This document shows positions 1-6,018 of a stretch of DNA of 17,248 nt, in pieces. Origin of the DNA: Eggerthellaceae bacterium UBA5906 (lineage in GTDB: Bacteria > Actinomycetota > Coriobacteriia > Coriobacteriales > Eggerthellaceae); the NCBI GenBank assembly GCA_002431805.1, contig DJEE01000090.1:1-17248 (forward strand), read 5' to 3'. The notes under the pieces were generated by a model, which worked only from the letters and a program-made list of their open reading frames with translations, was not told the DNA's origin and ran no database searches. Each line of letters opens with the position of its first letter. Within the stretch, counting starts at the first letter, position 1. Both the position numbers and the translations under genes were made by a program.

Positions 1-1403
1 AGCAGCAGCAGGTTGCCGCCCTGCTTGAGCGTGAGCGCAAGGTTCAAGCGATTGCGCTCGCCGCCGGACAGCACGCCGGCCGGTTTTTGCTGGTCAGAAC
101 CCTTGAAGCCGAAGCTGGCCACGTAAGCACGACTGGGCACCTCGGTTTCGCACACCATCATGTAGTCAAGGCCACCGGACACCACTTCCCACACGCTTTT
201 GTTGGCGTCGATACCCTCGCGCCCCTGGTCAACGTAGGAAACCTTCACGGTTTCGCCCAGGGTAAGCGTGCCGGACGTGGGCTGCTCGATGCCCATAATC
301 ATCTTGAACAGGGTGGATTTGCCCACGCCGTTCGGGCCGATAACGCCCACGATGCCGTTGCGTGGCAGCTCGAAAGACAAGTCGTCGATAAGCACGCGGT
401 CGCCGAACTGCTTGTGCAGGTGCTCCACCTTCAAAACCTCGGCGCCCAGGCGCGGGCCGGCCGGGATTTGGATTTCGGTGAAGTCAAGCTTCTTGGACTG
501 CGCGGCTTCGGCGGCCATCTGATCGTAGCGCTCCAAGCGGGCGCGGCTTTTCGCCTGGCGCGCCTTCGGGGAGCTACGCACCCATTCCAGCTCGCTGGCC
601 AGGCGCTTCGCCAACTTTTCGTCGCGCTGCTTCTGCGAAGCCATGCGCGCCGCCTTCGTTTCCAGGTACGTGGAGTAGTTGCCCTTGTACGGGTACAGGC
701 TACCGCGGTCAACCTCGCAAATCCACTCGGCGACGTTGTCCAGGAAATAGCGGTCATGCGTGACTGCCAGCACCGCGCCGGGGTACTTGTGCAGGAACTG
801 CTCGAGCCACAACACGGATTCCGCGTCCAAGTGGTTGGTGGGCTCGTCCAGAAGCAGCAGGTCAGGGGCCTCAAGCAGCAAACGACACAACGCCACGCGA
901 CGACGCTCACCGCCGGACAGCACGTTAACGGGCATGTCGGGGTCAGGGCACTGCAGCGCGTCCATGGCCTGGGACAGCTGGCTGTCCAGGTCCCAGCCGT
1001 TCGCCGCGTCGATGGCGTCTTGCAGCTTGCCCATTTCCTCCATGAGCGCGTCGAAGTCCGCATCGGGTTCGCCCATCAGCGTGCCTATTTCGTTGAAACG
1101 CGCGATGTTGGCCTTCACGTCGGCAAACGCCAGCTCGATGTTCTCGAGCACCGTTTTGTCCTCGTCAAGCGGCGGTTCCTGCTGCAGGATGCCCACGGTG
1201 TAGCCGGGGGTCAAGCGCGCGTCTCCGTTGCTGACCTCCTCGATACCGGCCATAATTTTCAGCAACGTGGACTTACCCATGCCGTTCGGGCCTACCACGC
1301 CGATTTTCGCGCCGGGGTAAAACGACAGCGTGACGTCGTCAAGGATGACTTTGTCGCCATGCGCCTTGCGCGCCTTGTACATTTGGTAGATGAACTCTGC
1401 CAT
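1..1403 (-). CDS. ettA: EttA-type ABC-F ATPase, C-terminus cut by window edge
   Basis: Energy-dependent translational throttle protein: a soluble tandem-ATPase of the ABC-F family. In E. coli, EttA binds the ribosomal E site and gates entry into elongation according to the ATP/ADP ratio. About 467 residues are visible of a usual 555-560. The first ATPase domain shows Walker A GPNGMGKST near residues 38-46, then signature LSGGERRRVALCRLLLE and Walker B LLLDEPTNHLDAESV. The linker contains the charged, Arg/Lys-rich segment typical of the P-site tRNA interaction motif. The second domain shows GPNGVGKST and LSGGERNRLNLAL just before the edge, so the last Walker B and C-terminus lie outside. The CRLLLE and DAESV wording matches EttA better than Uup or other ABC-F proteins. 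Start chosen at ATG 1403 because the protein begins MAEFIYQM, the usual EttA start, with a modest AAAGG 9 bases upstream. No membrane segments. Transcribed leftward, after the SDR gene on the same strand but about 250 bases from it. Confidence 0.93.
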   Translation of the reverse strand, partial: MAEFIYQMYKARKAHGDKVILDDVTLSFYPGAKIGVVGPNGMGKSTLLKIMAGIEEVSNGDARLTPGYTVGILQQEPPLDEDKTVLENIELAFADVKANIARFNEIGTLMGEPDADFDALMEEMGKLQDAIDAANGWDLDSQLSQAMDALQCPDPDMPVNVLSGGERRRVALCRLLLEAPDLLLLDEPTNHLDAESVLWLEQFLHKYPGAVLAVTHDRYFLDNVAEWICEVDRGSLYPYKGNYSTYLETKAARMASQKQRDEKLAKRLASELEWVRSSPKARQAKSRARLERYDQMAAEAAQSKKLDFTEIQIPAGPRLGAEVLKVEHLHKQFGDRVLIDDLSFELPRNGIVGVIGPNGVGKSTLFKMIMGIEQPTSGTLTLGETVKVSYVDQGREGIDANKSVWEVVSGGLDYMMVCETEVPSRAYVASFGFKGSDQQKPAGVLSGGERNRLNLALTLKQGGNLLL

Positions 1404-1461
1404 GCGCTTTTGCCTTTCTTGTCGAGCAGGTGGACGCCTAGCAAATCCAACCGCTCCATGC

Positions 1462-1467
1462 TATACT
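1462..1467 (+). promoter_or_regulatory. Extended -10 box for candidate small RNA
   Basis: TATACT preceded by TG with one intervening base (TGCTATACT) is a good extended -10 element, which can work without a strong -35. The sequence 17 bases upstream (TAGCAA) is only a weak -35. It points rightward, away from ettA, toward the terminator at 1532-1560. No plus-strand gene follows, which is why it is assigned to a small transcript. Inferred from motif only. Confidence 0.4.
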
Positions 1468-1473
1468 GCGGAT

Positions 1474-1560
1474 GCACACCAAGCCCGGGTCTGGTTAACC
1501 GTGGCGGGCAGGGTCGTGTAACGGTTAGTTAAGCCCGGTTGCCGCCGGGCTTTTTCTTTT
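1474..1560 (+). ncRNA. Candidate small RNA between ettA and SDR
   Basis: A transcript of roughly 85 nt is suggested by an extended -10 box at 1462 and a strong intrinsic terminator ending about 1560. Inside it, TAACCGT (1496-1502) can pair with ACGGTTA (1521-1527) around an 18-base loop. The octamer AAGCCCGG occurs twice, at 1481-1488 and 1531-1538. Both copies are complementary to CCGGGCTT at 1545-1552, so the first copy could compete with the terminator stem. It does not match what I know of SRP RNA, 6S RNA, tmRNA, RNase P or tRNA. An 8-codon ORF (ATG at 1472, stop at 1498) overlaps its start, so a leader-peptide attenuator is an alternative, although no gene follows. Antisense control of ettA is also possible because the transcript starts only about 70 bases behind the ettA start codon. 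Confidence 0.35.
1532..1560 (+). terminator. Intrinsic terminator, plus strand
   Basis: Stem AGCCCGG (1532-1538) with CCGGGCT (1545-1551), six-base loop, followed by TTTTTCTTTT. The T tract lies only on the plus-strand side. On the minus strand, where the SDR transcript would arrive, the stem is followed by TTAACTAA, so it could serve there only weakly. Confidence 0.75.
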
Positions 1561-1655
1561 GGTGTGCCCGCCTATTCTATCAAAGTCGCATCGTGCAAAA
1601 GTTCCTTACCCGCACCAATTTCAAGCGCAATGGAACAAGCACGAAAAACAAATCG

Positions 1656-2576
1656 CTACTTCCCCGGTTTTTGCAGGGCTGCGGCTGCTGCGGCGGCCCA
1701 GGTGCGCGGGACAAAACGGCTGCCGAACACAATTACCTTCGCAAGCACGCCCGGGCAGCACAGCAAACGGTTGCATGCCAATGCGCGCACAGCGGCTTTC
1801 GCCACACGCGGCGCGCTGATGGTCAGGTGCGCAAGCGCCGTGTTGCCCGCGTCGGCGTTGTCCCAAAACGGCGTGCGAACAGGGCCAGGACACAGCGCCG
1901 TCACATGCACGCCGCTCGGGCGCAATTCCATATGCAGCGCGCTGGAAAACGACTGCACGAACGCCTTCGACGCGTAATACGTGGACATGAGCGGTCCCGG
2001 CACGAAACCCGCCACACTAGCCACATTCAAAATGCCGCCATGCCCGCGTTCGACCATACCGGGCGCGAACGCGTGGCACAGTTCCATAAGCGCCATATTG
2101 TTCGTATGCAAAAGCGCCCGCTGACGCGCAAGGTCGCTTTGCGCAAACGGGGTATCGTAGCCGAAACCGGCGTTGTTTACAAGCGTCTCCACCTGCAGGT
2201 TTGCCGCGTGCACTTGAGCCACCAGCGTGTCAACCGCACCTGACTGCGCGAAATCAGCTGCGAATACGCGCACGCTGACGTCGAAGCGCTCGCTTAAGTC
2301 TTTCGCCAGTTCGTTGAGCTTTTCCTGGTTGCAGCCCACAATGGCCAGCGTGCCGCACTCGCGAGCCAGCTGCGCGCACAGCTCGCGCCCAATGCCGCCG
2401 GTTGCCCCCGTAACCAGGGCGCATAGCGTAGGTACACCCCGCTGCGGCAGCGAGCACGCCATACCAGTGGGGTCTACCGGCAATTCAGGGCGCACGTGCA
2501 AGTCGGGCGACTGGACGCGCACGCTCGCCGACTCCACAGCGCTTGCCGCGCCTGTAACGTTTTCTGGCAGCACCAT
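1656..2576 (-). CDS. Short-chain dehydrogenase/reductase (SDR family)
   Basis: Cytoplasmic NAD(P)-dependent oxidoreductase of the classical SDR type, 306 residues from the chosen start; substrate unknown. Visible in order: about 50 residues of N-terminal extension, the nucleotide-binding motif TGATGGIG (about residues 56-63), NNAG (134-137), catalytic Ser in NVASVAG (about 187), YYASK with Tyr200/Lys204, and PGPVRTPFW after it. The C-terminal tail has an Ala-rich run. The overall pattern resembles DltE/YqjQ-like SDRs. Start: ATG at 2576 has AAAGGAG nine bases upstream (2586-2592). The frame stays open to an ATG at 2642 without such a site, and an internal ATG at 2462 would remove the unusual extension. 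The gene is divergent from the flavoprotein gene at 2857 and may share a control region with it. No neighbour reveals the substrate. Confidence 0.88.
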   Translation of the reverse strand: MVLPENVTGAASAVESASVRVQSPDLHVRPELPVDPTGMACSLPQRGVPTLCALVTGATGGIGRELCAQLARECGTLAIVGCNQEKLNELAKDLSERFDVSVRVFAADFAQSGAVDTLVAQVHAANLQVETLVNNAGFGYDTPFAQSDLARQRALLHTNNMALMELCHAFAPGMVERGHGGILNVASVAGFVPGPLMSTYYASKAFVQSFSSALHMELRPSGVHVTALCPGPVRTPFWDNADAGNTALAHLTISAPRVAKAAVRALACNRLLCCPGVLAKVIVFGSRFVPRTWAAAAAAALQKPGK

Positions 2577-2856
2577 GTTCGCCAACTCCTTTGCCGCGCA
2601 CGCCCGCTGTGCGAGGCGCGCCTTTTGCGATTGCTCTTGCACGACAGCATAGCATCACGCAACGCCGGGCGGCAGTTCGTTGTTGTTCCGCATCGCAAGT
2701 GTTTCCGGAGCGCCAATTCCCCATTGGTTTCAGCGCTCTGGCAGCGCACCTCACGTTCGTGTGTTGTTGAAGCATCGGCAAAATAAGGCTCGCAAGCACG
2801 CCTCAACGCCGTACCATAGACAGAAACGAACTCGCCTACCGCAATCAGGAGCAACC
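2577..2856. other. Divergent intergenic region, SDR / flavoprotein
   Basis: About 280 bases hold the ribosome-binding sites of both divergent genes (AAAGGAG at 2586-2592 for the SDR; AGGAG just before 2857 for the flavoprotein). Both promoters are expected here, but I see no convincing -35/-10 pair. Open frames through it lack composition or start sites typical of genes. Confidence 0.5.
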
Positions 2857-3534
2857 ATGAACCTGCAGAATATTCCCGCCATCTACCCCAACGACCAGCA
2901 ACCGCAAAGCGCGCCGCAACCCGCTGCCAACCCCGCACCCGCTCAACAGCATGCCGCTCAGACAGCTGCGGCGGTGCAGCCTTCCGCACCTGCAAGCGCT
3001 TCCGCCTCGCAAGTTCCCGCACCTGCCGCGCACCGGCCCATGCGGCAAGCGGGCCGCCAGCTGCGCAGCACCACGCAGCTGCACTCCGTGGTAGAGGCGT
3101 GCCAAACGGTGCGCATCGCATGCGTTGACGAAGAAGGCCTGTTCATTGTACCCATGAGTTTCGGCTATGACTGGGCCGATCCCGAGGAAATCGACGCCGA
3201 CGAGCCGCGGCTGGCGCTGTGGGTGCATTCGGCCGCCGCAGGCCGCAAGGCCGAAGCCTTCGACCGCGAACCGCGCGTTGCCATTGAGATGGATGTGCAA
3301 GACGGCCTGATCACGGGCACCTATGCTTGCGCTTATTCGTACGCATACCGTTCCATCATGGGCACGGGCACCATCCATCGCATCCAGGGGACCGATGCGA
3401 AGCGCTACGGCCTCACGCGCATCATGCAGCACCTGGCGCCCGAGGCTTCGGCCGGCTTCACCGACCAGGCGCTTGCGCGTACGAACATCTACTGCATCGA
3501 CATCGACCACTTCACCGGCAAGCAGCGCGCGTAG
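2857..3534 (+). CDS. NimA-like pyridoxamine 5'-phosphate oxidase family flavoprotein
   Basis: Probable FMN-binding split-barrel protein of the PNPOx-related/Nim group, 225 residues. Nim proteins reduce 5-nitroimidazoles to amines; many relatives have unknown substrates, so the reaction here is not established. Residues 1-60 are a Pro/Ala/Gln/Ser-rich low-complexity leader without signal peptide or membrane helix. The domain follows: RQLRSTTQLHSVVEACQTVR, then VPMSFGYDW, LWVHSAAAGRKAEAF, an AYRSIMGTGTIHRI strand pair, and a C-terminal YCIDIDHFTGKQR, all placed as in the family. ATG 2857 is chosen over the upstream open frame (to 2680) because AGGAG lies five bases before it and the upstream segment reads like noncoding sequence. 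No partner gene is evident; the SDR is divergent. A nested inverted repeat lies immediately downstream and may end transcription. Confidence 0.82.
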   Translation: MNLQNIPAIYPNDQQPQSAPQPAANPAPAQQHAAQTAAAVQPSAPASASASQVPAPAAHRPMRQAGRQLRSTTQLHSVVEACQTVRIACVDEEGLFIVPMSFGYDWADPEEIDADEPRLALWVHSAAAGRKAEAFDREPRVAIEMDVQDGLITGTYACAYSYAYRSIMGTGTIHRIQGTDAKRYGLTRIMQHLAPEASAGFTDQALARTNIYCIDIDHFTGKQRA

Positions 3535-3540
3535 CGACCT

Positions 3541-3722
3541 GCATTTTCTGGCACGAATCGGCTGCTTTCGGAAAGTTTGACGCGGTATTTTCGCCCCAAT
3601 CGGCACGTTTTAGACCCGGCAGAAGCAAAAATCCCAGTTCAGAATTTGGCGACATCTGAAAAACCGCGCGCCATCCTGAACTGGGATTTCGGAAATAGCC
3701 AATTTGTGCCAAAAATCAGGCT
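3541..3722. repeat. Element with nested inverted repeats (copy A)
   Basis: The outer arms are imperfect inverted repeats. The left reads TTTTCTGGCACGAATCGGCT from 3544 and continues through CTTTCGGAAAG. The right arm (3691-3717, read on the opposite strand) carries TTTTTGGCACAAATTGGCTA then TTTCCGAAA. Inside is a perfect 14-base inverted repeat, AAATCCCAGTTCAG at 3629-3642 with its complement at 3676-3689, around a 33-base loop. The left-arm sequence GGCACGAAT ... CGGAAAGTT recurs in the element at about 9.95 kb. The element sits between the flavoprotein gene and the phosphatase terminator and encodes nothing recognisable. Without a transposase or target duplication seen, calling it a MITE is only an inference. 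Confidence 0.6.
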
Positions 3723-3744
3723 TAGCTGCGCAGAATCATGTTCC

Positions 3745-3789
3745 AAAAAAGCGCACAAAGGGTCGCCAATCAATCCGATTGGCGACCCT
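3745..3789 (-). terminator. Terminator of the tyrosine phosphatase gene
   Basis: A 12-base-pair stem, AGGGTCGCCAAT (3759-3770) with its exact complement (3778-3789), has a 7-base loop. On the minus strand it is followed after eight bases by six T residues (3745-3750). It lies 34 bases beyond the phosphatase stop codon. The T run is a little far from the stem, but position and stem strength support the call. Confidence 0.7.
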
Positions 3790-3822
3790 CGTTCGTTCGC
3801 AAATATTGTACGCGCGAATGCG

Positions 3823-4356
3823 CTAGCGTGCCTCGCACCACGCAAGCAAGCCCTTGCAGCCTGCCGACACATCGCGGTACGTGTCCTCAAAATTGCCCGT
3901 GAACCACGGATCGGCAACTTCGGCAGCTTGCTTGTTAGCAGCTGCAATAGCCGCCGCATCGTGCGAACCCGCTACCGCGCGGCCATCTTCGCCAACAAGC
4001 CCCGCGCCTGGCGCAAACGCCATCAAACGCACGATTTTGTTCTCGGAATCGCAACCGAAAATGCGCTCGAGATGCCGCTCGTTTTCGGCATCCATGCATA
4101 CGATCAAGTCCCAGTTGTCGTATTCTTCCACGCGCACCTTGCGCGCGCGGTGATGCAGCACCGGCACGCCAACCTGCTTCAGCTTGTCGACCGTGCCCTG
4201 ATGCGGCGAATGGCCCACTTCCTCGTTGGTGGTGGCGGCGGAATCAATAACAAAACGCTCGGCGCACCCTGCACGCTCCACCAAATCCTGCATAACGAAC
4301 TGAGCCATAGGCGACCTGCAGATATTGCCATGGCAGATAAAAAGGATGCGGTACAT
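3823..4356 (-). CDS. Low-molecular-weight protein tyrosine phosphatase
   Basis: Cytoplasmic LMW-PTP (Wzb/YwlE/PtpA family) that hydrolyses phosphotyrosine, or phosphoarginine in some members. The P-loop CHGNICRS is at residues 8-15 (nucleophile Cys8, Arg14), directly after an N-terminal beta strand YRILFI, and the general acid lies in DPW (Asp149) near the C-terminus. It has 177 residues, compared with about 145-160 for typical members. The extra length is an Ala/Gly-rich insert at about residues 115-147 just before the DPW loop. ATG 4356 has AAAGG seven bases upstream. No tyrosine kinase or exopolysaccharide gene is near, so its substrate cannot be inferred. It appears to be transcribed alone, with a terminator downstream. 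The AraC gene upstream is on the same strand, 289 bases away. Confidence 0.93.
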   Translation of the reverse strand: MYRILFICHGNICRSPMAQFVMQDLVERAGCAERFVIDSAATTNEEVGHSPHQGTVDKLKQVGVPVLHHRARKVRVEEYDNWDLIVCMDAENERHLERIFGCDSENKIVRLMAFAPGAGLVGEDGRAVAGSHDAAAIAAANKQAAEVADPWFTGNFEDTYRDVSAGCKGLLAWCEAR

Positions 4357-4645
4357 GGGGAAGCCTTTCGAAAAGCAAACTCATCAATGTTCACCTCTAC
4401 TTTACCACGATGAATCAACTCCAAGTTGTAGCAAAGCGAACGCATCGGCAACGGGCAGAAGCGTTTTGGCCTTACGCGGCATAAGCACCAAGGATTTTGG
4501 CGAATAGCATCCCAGCACGATTCTTCACGCAGCACCCGCCGCTTGCGCGGAATGCAGAAACCGATGGCCCCGAATACGCCATGAACCCCGAAGCAAAAAT
4601 ACGAACGCAGCCGGCCATCAGAGGCGCCACAAGGCCGCAATACCA
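4357..4645. other. Intergenic region between phosphatase and AraC genes
   Basis: 289 bases between two minus-strand genes. It should contain the phosphatase promoter and the AraC terminator, but I see no strong hairpin with a T tract. The one long open frame (minus, about 4670-4179) overlaps both neighbours and has no family features. Nothing further is supported. Confidence 0.45.
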
Positions 4646-5743
4646 TTAACGCAACGCGCCCTCGCGCCACGCTCGAGGTGTTTTGCCTGTTGAGCGACGA
4701 AAAGCGTCCGCAAAGCTGCTTTGGTGCTGGTACCCGCAGGCTTGCGCCACGTCAGCAATACTGAGGTTGCCGTCTTGCAACAAACGACATGCCAGCTCCA
4801 TGCGCTTGCGCACAACGAAAGCACCCACGCTCTCACCCGTTTCCTGCTTGAAAGTGGCGCACAGACGTGCGCGGCTGACGCCCACCAGCTCCGCCAGTGC
4901 ATCAACCGTGGGCGCATGTGCGGGGTCGGCCTCCACAAGACAGCGCACCTGAGCCACCGTGCGCACGCTGTCTGCGCACCCCCGCAGTCCGAAAGCACGC
5001 TCGACTTCATAGCTGTCACACGCCAGCAACGCCATCATGCCGTCAACTTTGCGCGCGAGCATGCGCTGTACGGAAGCCGAGCTGCTGCGCACCGCGCCCA
5101 ACGAGCGCAGCGCTGCCCGCACGTACGGCTCGCTGCCGCCCATGCGCACGCCTCCGGGTTGCGCCATCAGCCCGTGCGCACGGCGGGCAACCGCTTCGCC
5201 ATAGCAGGTGCGCAGGTTGCTGAAATACTGCGGGAGCAGGCACACCGCCACGGAATTGAACTGGTCGCCGCGGCGCAGGTGGCTGACGGTGCGGCTTCCC
5301 TGCTCGAACACGGCCACGTTCTCGTTGCGGCGCAGGTTTTGCGGCATGCTGGAAAACGGGCACAGCGGCACGCCGTCGCTGGAGATGGACGCCACGCACA
5401 GACTTTCCGGCGATTCCTCCTCAAGCACAAAGTCGCTGGTCAACTCCACGGAATGCGCAACCACTAGACACGACTCGCCTAGCTGCTGCGCCCATAAGCT
5501 GCCATCGCCATAGCAGTTCGCGCCCGCCGCCACCACGCCGCCAGATTGCGCGACCGGGCTCATACCCAGCTGCTCCACCTGCGGCTCGTAAAAGCGCCGC
5601 AGCAACGGTGCCACGGGCGTTGTGGATTCTCCCGCGCGCAGAACCGCAGGGGCAACACCAGCTGGAAAGGTTGCCGCAGTTGCCGCGCTCGCACCGTGCC
5701 GCAACCCTGCATCACCATTCGCGGCAATGTTCTCGCCAGCCAT
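4646..5743 (-). CDS. AraC-family transcriptional regulator
   Basis: DNA-binding regulator of 365 residues. The C-terminal AraC double helix-turn-helix (about 262-361) is clear: VDALAELVGVSRARLCATFK, then GESVGAFVVRKRMELACRLL, SIADVAQACGYQHQSSFADAFRR and the closing TGKTPRAWR. The N-terminal about 250 residues have no motif I can name and probably form the ligand- or partner-binding domain. The first 45 residues are Ala-rich and low in complexity. ATG 5743 has an excellent site, AAAGGAGGTG at 5752-5761. The gene is divergent from the two ABC half-transporters. In Yersinia, the AraC-type YbtA is divergent from and activates the siderophore transporter genes ybtPQ, so local control of the ABC pair is the natural inference, possibly with a siderophore or metal complex as signal. 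This is untested. Confidence 0.88.
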   Translation of the reverse strand: MAGENIAANGDAGLRHGASAATAATFPAGVAPAVLRAGESTTPVAPLLRRFYEPQVEQLGMSPVAQSGGVVAAGANCYGDGSLWAQQLGESCLVVAHSVELTSDFVLEEESPESLCVASISSDGVPLCPFSSMPQNLRRNENVAVFEQGSRTVSHLRRGDQFNSVAVCLLPQYFSNLRTCYGEAVARRAHGLMAQPGGVRMGGSEPYVRAALRSLGAVRSSSASVQRMLARKVDGMMALLACDSYEVERAFGLRGCADSVRTVAQVRCLVEADPAHAPTVDALAELVGVSRARLCATFKQETGESVGAFVVRKRMELACRLLQDGNLSIADVAQACGYQHQSSFADAFRRSTGKTPRAWREGALR

Positions 5744-6018
5744 ATTCCCTGCACCTCCTTTCGCCGCAGCTCCGCTCAGTCGCGCATGCCGTGCCCCCGC
5801 CTCAAGTCAAACTCCGAACACCCTGCCCCAGCACAGGAAGATCCGGGAAGACTTGCCTCGTGCAAACACCCGACAAACCTAACAAGCAGGACAAGCACCC
5901 CTGGCACCTTTGCCCCGCAGCCTCCGCTTTTAGGCATTCGTCTCAAGTTTGCCTGAACGAACCTTTTTCATTCGCTCCCATGATAAGTTCTACGCCGATA
6001 ACTTAGAAGGAGGTTTTT
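5744..6018. other. Divergent control region, AraC / ABC pair
   Basis: 275 bases holding the ribosome-binding sites of both divergent genes, and presumably both promoters and AraC operator sites. The only conspicuous motif is a pair of GATAASTT repeats close to the ABC start (separate entry). I see no convincing -35/-10 pair on either strand and no coding potential. Confidence 0.45.
5983..6005 (+). promoter_or_regulatory. GATAASTT repeat pair before the ABC operon
   Basis: GATAAGTT at 5983-5990 less its last base, and GATAACTT starting at 5997, form direct repeats 14 bases apart. The same stretch also reads as an inverted repeat, TAAGTT (5984-5989) and AACTTA (6000-6005), with a 10-base gap. 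It ends one to two bases before the Shine-Dalgarno AAGGAGG. A protein bound here would overlap the -10 or the ribosome-binding site, fitting a repressor or a translational element. Function inferred from position only. Confidence 0.3.

Noticed and set aside
87..1532. 481-codon open frame on the plus strand
   Set aside because: It lies antisense to ettA, which shows complete ABC-F motifs. The translation is His/Gln/Val-rich with no family features, as expected from the opposite strand of a GC-rich gene.
1532..1560. Terminator for the SDR gene
   Set aside because: The T tract is on the plus-strand side only, so it fits a rightward transcript better than the leftward SDR one.
1474..1560. tRNA, SRP RNA or 6S RNA at this site
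   Set aside because: No T-loop, CCA-stem geometry, SRP tetraloop motif or long 6S-type hairpin could be found.
3577..4413. 278-codon plus-strand open frame
   Set aside because: It runs through the inverted-repeat element and antisense to the phosphatase gene, with no recognisable domain.
4179..4670. 163-codon minus-strand open frame
   Set aside because: It overlaps both the phosphatase and the AraC gene in another frame and shows no motif or ribosome site.
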